NCBI GenBank assembly: GCA_026002595.1 | Contig: BOBW01000078.1 | Span: 1 to 7,479 of the forward strand | Direction: 5' to 3' | DNA: 7,479 nucleotides | DNA from: Spirochaetia bacterium | Lineage (GTDB): Bacteria; Spirochaetota; Spirochaetia; Treponematales; Breznakiellaceae | In this document: piece after piece, positions 1 through 6,284 of the stretch | How the letters are laid out: every line of letters begins with the position of its first letter | Numbering within the stretch: the stretch's first letter is position 1 | Notes under the pieces: generated by a model | What the model saw: the letters and a program-made list of their open reading frames with translations, nothing else | What the model was told of the DNA's origin: nothing | Database searches by the model: none | Position numbers and translations under genes: made by a program

Positions 1-2
1 TT

Positions 3-188
3 TATGAGAAAATAAAAAAAGATTTTATTATTGTTAATAGTAAAATTCTAATGTTTATATTTAAATATGACAATGTTGTTTGGAAGCGTTTAATGATATC
101 AGTATATATTATTTGTAAAAAATGCAAAATTGATGAGCTGATTCAAAAACCAAGAATCAGAAAAAATATCAATAGATATGCAATATAA
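3..188 (+). CDS. 3' end of an unidentified upstream gene (partial)
   Basis: This is an open frame entering from the left edge: 61 codons from base 3, ending in TAA at 186-188. The DNA is very AT-rich, so a 61-codon run without a stop is unlikely by chance, and the other two plus-strand frames close within the first 15 bases. The peptide is basic and hydrophobic (for example KRLMISVYIICKKCK) and ends RKNINRYAI. It overlaps the start of glf by 11 bases, which suggests translational coupling in the same operon. No catalytic motif lies in this tail, so the product cannot be identified. Position in the cluster makes a glycosyltransferase a reasonable guess, but only from context. The start codon lies outside the window. 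Confidence 0.6.
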   Translation, partial: YEKIKKDFIIVNSKILMFIFKYDNVVWKRLMISVYIICKKCKIDELIQKPRIRKNINRYAI

Positions 189-1269
189 ATATGACTATCT
201 CATTGTTGGTTCCGGTCTCTTTGGCTCCGTCTTTGCATATAAGGCAAGGCAAGCTGGAAAGACGGTTCTGGTTATTGACAAGCGTCCCCATACAGGTGGA
301 AATATCCATTGTGAAACAATAGAAGGAATCAATGTTCATAAGTACGGTGCGCATATTTTTCATACCAGTAATAAAGAGGTGTGGGATTTTGTAAATTCCT
401 TTGTGCCGTTCAACCGGTATACCAATTCGCCTGTGGCTGACTATAAAGGTAAATTATATAATCTGCCGTTTAATATGAATACCTTTTATGCACTTTGGGG
501 CATAAGAACTCCGGCGGAGGCGCAGGCCAAGATAGAGGCGCAACGAAAAGAATCAGGTATTGTGGAGCCGCGAAATTTGGAAGAACAGGCAATCTCACTG
601 GTTGGGAACGATATTTATGATATTCTGATTAAAGGATATACGGAAAAACAATGGGGTCGAAAGTGCAGCGAACTTCCAGCATTCATCATTAAACGGCTTC
701 CGGTTCGTTTTACATTTGATAACAATTATTTCAATGATGATTATCAGGGCATTCCCATAGGCGGCTACAACAAATTAATAGAAAGCTTGTTGGATAGAAT
801 AGAAGTGAAGAATAATACTAATTTCTTTGAGGATAGGAAATATTGGGAATCAATAGCTGCTAAAATAGTATTTACCGGGAGAATAGATGAATACTATGAA
901 TATCGGTTTGGGAAACTTGAATACAGGACGGTGAGATTTGAAACGGAAACACTGGATTGTGGGAATTATCAGGGAAATGCGGTGGTGAATTACACTGGAG
1001 CGGAAGTACCTTATACGCGGATTATAGAACATAAGCATTTTGAATTTGGGCACCAGGAAAAGACGGTAATTTCAAGGGAATACGCTGCTGAATGGCAGGA
1101 AGGATCAGAGCCGTTCTATCCGGTAAATGATAAGAAAAATAGCGCCTTATATGAGCAATACCGGAGACTTGCGGATACAGAGTGTAGCGTTATTTTTGGC
1201 GGACGGCTTGGGGAATATAAGTATTACGATATGGATAAGGTGATAGAAAACGCCTTGAATTATTTTTAG
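178..1269 (+). CDS. glf: UDP-galactopyranose mutase
   Basis: This flavoenzyme interconverts UDP-galactopyranose and UDP-galactofuranose in the cytoplasm, giving the donor for galactofuranose (Galf) residues. The 363 residues match the usual bacterial length (about 360-390). An N-terminal FAD-binding dinucleotide fold is clear: YLIVGSGLFGS (residues 7-17), then DKRPHTGGN (34-42) and KYGAHIFHTSN (55-65), all typical of Glf. The substrate-side motif YTEKQWGRKCSEL (154-166) contains the conserved Trp159, followed by Arg173 and the GIPIGGYNKL loop (191-200). The C-terminus carries FGGRLGEYKYYDMDK (340-354), the usual closing flavin-contact motif. The reading frame is intact. The ATG overlaps the end of the preceding gene by 11 bases with no strong Shine-Dalgarno, so initiation may depend on coupling. 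It implies that the glycan made here contains Galf. Function is certain at family level. Confidence 0.97.
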   Translation: MQYKYDYLIVGSGLFGSVFAYKARQAGKTVLVIDKRPHTGGNIHCETIEGINVHKYGAHIFHTSNKEVWDFVNSFVPFNRYTNSPVADYKGKLYNLPFNMNTFYALWGIRTPAEAQAKIEAQRKESGIVEPRNLEEQAISLVGNDIYDILIKGYTEKQWGRKCSELPAFIIKRLPVRFTFDNNYFNDDYQGIPIGGYNKLIESLLDRIEVKNNTNFFEDRKYWESIAAKIVFTGRIDEYYEYRFGKLEYRTVRFETETLDCGNYQGNAVVNYTGAEVPYTRIIEHKHFEFGHQEKTVISREYAAEWQEGSEPFYPVNDKKNSALYEQYRRLADTECSVIFGGRLGEYKYYDMDKVIENALNYF

Positions 1270-1277
1270 GAATAACG

Positions 1278-2123
1278 ATGAGAGAACAAGCAAAAATATT
1301 GATTTGTGTTCATAAAAAGTATGATGTAAGAAATGATGAACTGTATATGCCTGTTCATGCGGGTAAAGCGCTTTCTAAACTCGATTTAGGTATTCAGGGC
1401 GACGATACCGGGGATAATATCAGCGAAAAAAACCCATATTATAGTGAATTGACCGTCCACTACTGGGCATGGAAAAATCTGAAGAAGGTTGATTATATAG
1501 GCCTGTGTCATTACAGGAGATATCTTGATTTATCATCAATAAAAGAAAAGGGGAAAATTGAATTTAATAAGATATTTAGTAAATATGATATTATTCTTTC
1601 TAAACGAATCATTTTTGCTACTTCAAATGCTCTACATTTTACCGAATTAACCACACGTGAAGATTTAATTATACTCATCAATGTAATCAGAATTCACTAT
1701 CCAAAATATGAAGGTGCATTGATAGATAATTTATATAATACTAATATGACTGCTTCTTATAATATATTTTTGACTTCTTGGAATCATTTTGAAGATTATT
1801 CAAGTTGGCTGTTTAGTGTTTTATCCTTGGTCGAACGTAACATAAAACCTTCTGGGTATAATAGACTAAAACGGATACTCGGTTATATGGGGGAAATATT
1901 ACTGCCGGTTTACTGCAAAACAAATGGCTTAAAAATAAAATATCTGCATATTGTATCTAATCCAGATATGAAAAAAGTGCTTTCCATTAAGAGTGTAATA
2001 TCAAATATGGCTAAATGTATAGTTTTTAAAATATGCTGGGGTTATATACGTAGAAAAAAACCCGTAGTGGAAGATTCTGTTGTCGTTGGGTTAAAAAATG
2101 ATGGGATTGATATTGTTGAATGA
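1278..2123 (+). CDS. DUF4422 family glycosyltransferase-like protein
   Basis: This 281-residue protein shows the DUF4422 signature along its length: ILICVHKKYD (7-16), ELYMPVHAG (21-29), GDDTGDNIS (41-49), KNPYYSELTVHYWAWKNL (51-68) and DYIGLCHYRRYL (72-83). Later elements also fit: NMTASYNIFL (156-165), the Trp-rich stretch to about 180, and RLKRILGYMGE (196-206). The family occurs in capsule and exopolysaccharide loci and is regarded as glycosyltransferase-like. Proteins of this kind are usually about 230-280 residues, so it looks full length. Its position 8 bases after glf, with an AGGAA ribosome site at 1268-1272, makes it a candidate galactofuranosyltransferase, but that is inference. 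A hydrophobic or amphipathic patch with flanking Arg/Lys (about 239-261) may give peripheral membrane contact. The 5' part has near-average GC (25/60 at 1381-1440) and the 3' half is very AT-rich (14/60 at 1741-1800). The frame ends with three consecutive stop codons, TGA TAA TGA. Confidence 0.88.
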   Translation: MREQAKILICVHKKYDVRNDELYMPVHAGKALSKLDLGIQGDDTGDNISEKNPYYSELTVHYWAWKNLKKVDYIGLCHYRRYLDLSSIKEKGKIEFNKIFSKYDIILSKRIIFATSNALHFTELTTREDLIILINVIRIHYPKYEGALIDNLYNTNMTASYNIFLTSWNHFEDYSSWLFSVLSLVERNIKPSGYNRLKRILGYMGEILLPVYCKTNGLKIKYLHIVSNPDMKKVLSIKSVISNMAKCIVFKICWGYIRRKKPVVEDSVVVGLKNDGIDIVE

Positions 2124-2221
2124 TAATGACGCTGATTTTATTAAACTGTAATTGGTCAGGAAATTAGAATTATTTTACACAAATGCTCTTAAAAGACTTA
2201 GTTTTTAAAAACGGATTTATC

Positions 2222-2614
2222 ATGAAGCGAATACTCACCTATGGAACATTTGATCTCCTCCACTATGGACACATTAATCTTCTGAAACGCGCGAAGTCTA
2301 TTGGTGATTATCTTATTGTAGCCCTGTCAACCGATGAATTCAACTGGAACGAAAAGCAAAAGAAATGTTATTTTTCGTATGAAATACGCAAACAATTACT
2401 TGAAAGCATTCGATATGTCGATTTGGTAATACCGGAAAATTCGTGGAAACAGAAAGAAACGGATATTCTTGAATATCATATTGATACTTTTGTTATGGGT
2501 GATGACTGGGAAGGGAAATTTGATTTTCTTAAGGAAAAATGCGAGGTCGTTTATTTACCAAGGACACCGGAAATCTCGACAACGCAAATAAAAAAGGATC
2601 TAAATAAAATTTAG
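2222..2614 (+). CDS. tagD: Glycerol-3-phosphate cytidylyltransferase (TagD-like)
   Basis: This enzyme makes CDP-glycerol from CTP and sn-glycerol 3-phosphate in the cytoplasm. With the start at 2222 it has 130 residues, almost exactly the length of Bacillus subtilis TagD (129), and aligns with it from the first residue. The nucleotidyltransferase motif YGTFDLLHYGH (7-17) contains the HxGH signature (His14, His17). IRYVDLVIPE (63-72), FVMGDDWEGKFDFLK (90-104) and EVVYLPRTPEISTTQIK (108-124) follow. The last is the RTxGISTT motif, with Gly replaced by Glu at residue 117. An in-frame ATG at 2183 would add 13 residues with no family match and no ribosome site, so I prefer 2222, although 2222 also lacks a strong Shine-Dalgarno. 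No TagB/TagF polymerase is visible in the window. The adjacent LicD gene is the likely user of the product. A cytidylyltransferase for another polyol phosphate is possible but less likely given the close match. Confidence 0.92.
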   Translation: MKRILTYGTFDLLHYGHINLLKRAKSIGDYLIVALSTDEFNWNEKQKKCYFSYEIRKQLLESIRYVDLVIPENSWKQKETDILEYHIDTFVMGDDWEGKFDFLKEKCEVVYLPRTPEISTTQIKKDLNKI

Positions 2615-2628
2615 AATGGGAGATTAAA

Positions 2629-3471
2629 ATGTATCTGAGTGATGAAGATTTAAGAAAGGTTCAATTATTACAGTTAAAATCCCTGCTTGAGGTTAAAAGA
2701 ATATGTGAGAAATATGACATAAAATATTTCTTGATAGGTGGTTCGCTCATAGGCGCTATTCGTCATAAGGGTTTTATCCCCTGGGACGATGATATTGATA
2801 TTGGAATGCTTCGAGAAGAATATGATAAATTTTTTAAAGTGGTTCAAACGGAACTTGGGGCTGATTTTTTTCTTCAATCTTCCGCCACCAAAATCAATCA
2901 TGCCACTTTTTGCGGAGTTATAATACGATTAAAGAACACGAAATATAGAAGGAAATGGGAAACCAATGTTAATTCCGAAAACATTGGCATAGCGATTGAT
3001 GTATTCGCGTATGATAAAATTCCTGACAGCTATTTAAAAGGGTTTCTGTTTTATTATACGTTTCAATTATTACATCATGTTTACATGTTGCGTATAGGGG
3101 ATTATCCCAGTCCCAATAGACTGCATTATAGGGTTATTACAAGAATAGCCAGTTGTTTTTTGTTTTGGTTAAAAACAAAGAAAATACATACCATTCTTGA
3201 TCATTATCATGAACGGTATAAGAACATAGAGAGTGACACCAGGATTTTATTAATGGGAGCATGGGGATTAAAAGAAAGGCATTTGTTTCGAACAATGTCC
3301 AATTTATCAACCGCAACCTTTGAAGGTATAATTGTACCGGTTCCGGCAGATTATGATACATTCCTGACAGAACAATATGGTGATTATATGACACCGCCCC
3401 CTAAAGAAAAACAAACCGGGAGGCATAGTCCGCTTGAATTTGATTTTGGTCCATATCAGGATATAAAGTAG
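2629..3471 (+). CDS. LicD-family phosphotransferase
   Basis: This 280-residue protein belongs to the LicD/fukutin-like nucleotidyltransferase-fold family, which transfers phosphocholine or polyol phosphates from CDP-linked donors onto glycans. The motif LIGGSLIGAIRHKGFIPWDD (residues 35-54) runs into the acidic DDDID triad region (53-57). GIAIDVFAYDKIP (120-132) is the second family motif. FEGIIVPVPADYDTFL (231-246) with QYGDYMTPPP (249-258) and His266 forms the conserved C-terminal block. It starts 14 bases after the cytidylyltransferase with a good ribosome site (GGGAG, 2618-2622). That neighbour makes CDP-glycerol, so the likely role is adding phosphoglycerol to a sugar. Choline transfer is less likely because no choline uptake or activation genes (licA/B/C) are seen. 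The hydrophobic segment around 134-154 looks like part of the fold or a membrane-contact helix; there is no signal peptide. Confidence 0.9.
   Translation: MYLSDEDLRKVQLLQLKSLLEVKRICEKYDIKYFLIGGSLIGAIRHKGFIPWDDDIDIGMLREEYDKFFKVVQTELGADFFLQSSATKINHATFCGVIIRLKNTKYRRKWETNVNSENIGIAIDVFAYDKIPDSYLKGFLFYYTFQLLHHVYMLRIGDYPSPNRLHYRVITRIASCFLFWLKTKKIHTILDHYHERYKNIESDTRILLMGAWGLKERHLFRTMSNLSTATFEGIIVPVPADYDTFLTEQYGDYMTPPPKEKQTGRHSPLEFDFGPYQDIK
3458..3461 (+). promoter_or_regulatory. Ribosome binding site for the GTG start of the FkbH-like gene
   Basis: AGGA lies 9 bases upstream of the GTG at 3471. It supports a GTG start overlapping the LicD stop codon (TAGTG, one shared base). The first ATG, at 3495, has only pyrimidine-rich sequence ahead of it and would remove residues before the NMTIE segment that I expect near the N-terminus of this family. 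Confidence 0.6.
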
Positions 3472-5060
3472 TGAAGTATTTTATTTTCCGTAACATGACT
3501 ATTGAAACATTCTTTCCGCATCTTGACGCCAAATTTTCAGGATATGAGGATATATCCATAATTGATGAAAGCACGGATAGATATATCTGGTTTTATTTTG
3601 CGCCGATTGCAGAAAATAATGTAATAGTTGAGAAAGTCCATTATTATACGGATTTGGTACATATGATTGCCGAACGTATTCAACCGGGAAAAATGCTTAT
3701 CGCTTTTACGATGAAGGATATGCTGACGATGCAAAGCATTACGTCTGATAGTTCTGTGGTTGATGCGTTAAACAAATATAATGCATCGCTGTATAAATTG
3801 GCATCTAAACATAAAAATATCAGGGTTATAGACTTTGCCCGTTTTTTAGATAATTATACCCCGGATAATCGAATTGATTGGCGGTACTATTTTATTGCGC
3901 AAATAGGGTTTAATCCCCATCTTGCTTCTGAATTTGGGGATTGGTTTACCCGTCAAATGCAGGCTATTGAATTAAAGCGGAAGAAATGCCTGGTACTTGA
4001 CCTGGACAATACTTTATGGGGCGGTATTCTGGGTGAGGATGGTATTGAAGGGGTGTCGCTGGGAGGGGATTATCCCGGGAAAGTGTTTCTTTTGTTCCAA
4101 CATCAAATCCTGGAAATAAGCAAACAGGGCGTAATTTTAGCGGTAAACAGCAAAAACAACCTTGAGGATGTTCTGCAGATGTGGAAGGAACATCCTGATA
4201 TTATACTGAAAGAAGAACATTTTGCATCGGTACGTATAAATTGGAATAATAAAACAGATAATCTTTTGGAGATAGCGCAGGAATTGAATATTGGTCTTGA
4301 TAGCATGGTTTTCCTGGATGACAATCCAAGGGAACGTGAGCTGGTAAAAAAATATCTGCCGGAAGTTATAGTCCCTGATTTTCCTGAACATCCTTATATT
4401 TTACCGGTATTTTTCAGGAATATTATTGAAAAATATTTTTCCATCTATGCGCTTACCGACGAAGATACAACAAAAACAGAACAGTATAAATCAAATGCAC
4501 TTAGATCCAATATGCAGCATTCCTTTCCTAATATCGAAGATTATATCCGCAATCTTCAAATAGTACTAACGATTGCTGAAGTTAATAATCTGACACTTTC
4601 CCGTTCGGCGCAAATGACACAAAAAACCAATCAATTCAACTTGACAACACATAGATATACGGAGATGGAAATCAAGCAGTTTATTGATAAGAATGATTGG
4701 GTATATGGATTGAGAGTCAAGGATAAATTCGGCGATTATGGATTAACCGGTTTAATAATTATAAAGATTGATGGAAAAATTGCCTATATTGATACTTTAT
4801 TATTAAGCTGCCGCATACTTGGAAAGGAGATTGAGTTTGCCTTTATTAAACATATTTTGTCAAAAATAAAAAAAGCCGGATTAAGTAAAGTTATTGCTTA
4901 TTATGAAAAGACTGCAAAAAACAGGCAGGTTGAAAATTTTTATGATAAGAATGGCTTTAGGGCGATTGAAAATTCAGATGATCATAAAAGCTATGAATTA
5001 CTACTGGATGAAATTACTGAATTTACCGTATCGGATGTATATAAATTGGAGGATCTATGA
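3471..5060 (+). CDS. FkbH-like HAD-IIIC protein (probable glyceryl-ACP synthase)
   Basis: FkbH-type proteins take a three-carbon unit from 1,3-bisphosphoglycerate, dephosphorylate it and load it as D-glyceryl thioester on an acyl carrier protein, as known from polyketide and tetronate pathways. This 529-residue protein has all three parts. The N-terminal region (about 1-165) is SGNH-hydrolase-like and begins FIFRNMTIETFFP. The HAD phosphatase core has KKCLVLDLDNTLWGG (171-185; Asp177, Asp179), LAVNSKNN (223-230; Ser227) and MVFLDDNPRERE (279-290; Asp283, Asp284). The C-terminal GNAT-like domain has LSRSAQMTQKTNQFNLTTHR (376-395), KFGDYGLTG (419-427) and LSCRILGKEIE (445-455). No catalytic residue appears missing. 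The next gene, an ACP, overlaps by 4 bases and is the obvious partner. No methoxymalonyl-pathway dehydrogenases (FkbI/FkbK type) are seen, so the unit probably stays at the glyceryl level. The exact acyl group is inferred from family knowledge. Confidence 0.92.
   Translation: MKYFIFRNMTIETFFPHLDAKFSGYEDISIIDESTDRYIWFYFAPIAENNVIVEKVHYYTDLVHMIAERIQPGKMLIAFTMKDMLTMQSITSDSSVVDALNKYNASLYKLASKHKNIRVIDFARFLDNYTPDNRIDWRYYFIAQIGFNPHLASEFGDWFTRQMQAIELKRKKCLVLDLDNTLWGGILGEDGIEGVSLGGDYPGKVFLLFQHQILEISKQGVILAVNSKNNLEDVLQMWKEHPDIILKEEHFASVRINWNNKTDNLLEIAQELNIGLDSMVFLDDNPRERELVKKYLPEVIVPDFPEHPYILPVFFRNIIEKYFSIYALTDEDTTKTEQYKSNALRSNMQHSFPNIEDYIRNLQIVLTIAEVNNLTLSRSAQMTQKTNQFNLTTHRYTEMEIKQFIDKNDWVYGLRVKDKFGDYGLTGLIIIKIDGKIAYIDTLLLSCRILGKEIEFAFIKHILSKIKKAGLSKVIAYYEKTAKNRQVENFYDKNGFRAIENSDDHKSYELLLDEITEFTVSDVYKLEDL
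5048..5053 (+). promoter_or_regulatory. Strong Shine-Dalgarno inside the FkbH-like gene, serving the ACP
   Basis: GGAGGA lies 3 bases before the ATG at 5057, within the last codons of the FkbH-like gene. It is the best anti-16S match in the window, though closely spaced. Together with the ATGA stop-start overlap it suggests coupled, high-level translation of the carrier protein. Confidence 0.6.
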
Positions 5061-5278
5061 GGGAAAAAATAAAAGTAATTTTAAAGAACATTTTAGAAAT
5101 TGATGAAGTGCCGGAAGATATATCTCAGGAAAAATGCATGGAATGGGATTCCATGCATCATTTGCAGATAATATTTCAGTTGGAGTCAGATTTTAATGTT
5201 TCTTTTGAACCCGAAGATATCATAAAAATGATCTCATTAAATGAAATAGAAAAAATTCTTAATAAATTCCAAGGATAG
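5057..5278 (+). CDS. Stand-alone acyl carrier protein
   Basis: This 73-residue acidic protein has the four-helix ACP pattern. The phosphopantetheine site is EWDSMHHLQIIFQLE (29-43), with Ser32 as the attachment residue in a DSM version of the usual DSL motif. Before it is a helix-1 region (KIKVILKNILEI) and the variable loop, and after it FNVSFEPEDI (46-55) and a closing helix ending NEIEKILNKF. The length is normal for a discrete ACP. Its start overlaps the FkbH-like stop by 4 bases, as in other FkbH-ACP pairs, so it most likely carries the glyceryl (or derived hydroxyacyl) group made by that protein. It is too divergent in sequence and context to be the fatty-acid AcpP. A phosphopantetheinyl transferase must come from elsewhere in the genome. 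A perfect 11-bp inverted repeat covers the Ser32 codon. Confidence 0.9.
   Translation: MREKIKVILKNILEIDEVPEDISQEKCMEWDSMHHLQIIFQLESDFNVSFEPEDIIKMISLNEIEKILNKFQG
5134..5158 (+). repeat. Perfect 11-bp inverted repeat with 3-base loop inside the ACP gene
   Basis: The arms ATGCATGGAAT (5134-5144) and ATTCCATGCAT (5148-5158) are exact reverse complements around a GGG spacer. It lies over codons for residues 26-34 of the ACP and includes the TCC codon for the phosphopantetheine Ser32. There is no T-run after it, so it is not a terminator. It may be a by-product of coding sequence or an mRNA hairpin. Confidence 0.75.
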
Positions 5279-5327
5279 AAACAGTAATTTTGAGATATTC
5301 AGTCCCTAATTGCAATCGAGGCTATAA

Positions 5328-6284
5328 ATGGTATTTGTTGTTAAAAAAACAATAGAATTAACTGAATATGAGCAGGGGAGTATACTGACACTCTTTAATG
5401 TAATATTTAAGAAGGAGAGGACGATATTAGAATTTCATAATCAATTTACAAATAATGTTTTTGGATATTCATATCATGCAATGATTTTAGATGAAAATAG
5501 GATAGTAGGTCATTTTGCATATATTCCGGCATATTATAATGTTAATGCCAAGCGGTATCTTTCTGCAGTATCTGCAGACGCTATGGTAGATGAAAAATAT
5601 CGCGGTTTTATAAATTTTTATTCCATGATTGTTACTCTCCATAAATATTTAGAAACAGAAGGAATTGTTTTTGTCCATGCTTTTCCCAATGATAATTCTT
5701 ACCCGGTATTCATCAAGGGGAAATTAATGGGCGATATAGGCCGCCTTACTACCTATTGTCTCCCCTATCGTATAGGCGGCATTAAGCCGGGATTAAAGGC
5801 TTTAAACTGGCTTTCAATAATTTTTGTAAGATTGTATGTTTTTCTTGTTTCCCTAATTGCCGGTAAAAAGATATACCGTCTTCCCATTGAAAAAGAAGTG
5901 GAAACTTATAATGCTACCCGATATAAACGGCTTGATGGCAATTATAATATGGCAAATTTTAAGGGTAGTGAATTTGTATATAAAATTATGGACTATGAAG
6001 GTATTCGAAGCGCTTTCTTGATAGATATTTTTGAAAAATCAGCGACGAATTTCAATAAGGCAGTTCAATATATTATTAAAAACCATGGTAAAGAATTTGA
6101 TATTCTGCTTTATGTGGGATATCTTCCCTTCAGGTGTCATGGACTAATAAAAGTACCGCAAAAGTTAGCCCCAAAGAATTTTAATTTTATCGGTGAGATA
6201 CTGAAAAACGATGAAATTGACAAAGATTTGTTTTTTAATATAAACAATTGGGATGTCAATTTATCTAATTATGATTTATTATGA
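5328..6284 (+). CDS. GNAT-like N-acyltransferase
   Basis: The 318-residue protein has a GNAT-type N-terminal half: a beta-strand pair around HAMILDENRIVGHFAYIP (50-67), then YLSAVSADAMVDEKYRGFIN (77-96), the strand and loop that normally bind the pantetheine arm, including an Arg-Gly pair (92-93), then a helix to about 110. A hydrophobic segment, ALNWLSIIFVRLYVFLVSLI (158-177), is long enough to associate with or enter the membrane. The C-terminal half (about 200-318) is less recognisable and may be a second GNAT-like lobe. The start has a GAGG site at 5318-5321. It lies 49 bases after the ACP and overlaps the deacetylase by 4 bases. From context it may transfer the ACP-borne acyl group to a sugar amine. 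Ordinary acetyl-CoA-dependent N-acetylation is the main alternative. Family-level call from pattern only; the substrate is inferred. Confidence 0.68.
   Translation: MVFVVKKTIELTEYEQGSILTLFNVIFKKERTILEFHNQFTNNVFGYSYHAMILDENRIVGHFAYIPAYYNVNAKRYLSAVSADAMVDEKYRGFINFYSMIVTLHKYLETEGIVFVHAFPNDNSYPVFIKGKLMGDIGRLTTYCLPYRIGGIKPGLKALNWLSIIFVRLYVFLVSLIAGKKIYRLPIEKEVETYNATRYKRLDGNYNMANFKGSEFVYKIMDYEGIRSAFLIDIFEKSATNFNKAVQYIIKNHGKEFDILLYVGYLPFRCHGLIKVPQKLAPKNFNFIGEILKNDEIDKDLFFNINNWDVNLSNYDLL

Noticed and set aside
2152..2181. TTGGTC followed by TATTTT or TACACA as an internal promoter
   Set aside because: Spacing is 13 bases for the first pair, and the second -10 candidate is a poor match. In such AT-rich DNA this is not convincing.
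2183..2221. Upstream ATG at 2183 as start of the cytidylyltransferase
   Set aside because: It adds 13 residues not found in TagD, which aligns from the Met at 2222, and there is no ribosome site before 2183.
4894..5103. Plus-strand open frame of 69 codons spanning the FkbH-like and ACP junction
   Set aside because: It overlaps two well-supported genes in a different frame, and its Met/Lys/Ile-rich product is what AT-rich shadow frames give.
5740..5780. 7-bp inverted repeat GCCGCCT and AGGCGGC separated by 27 bases in the GNAT-like gene
   Set aside because: Short arms with a long spacer inside a coding region, easily explained by chance.
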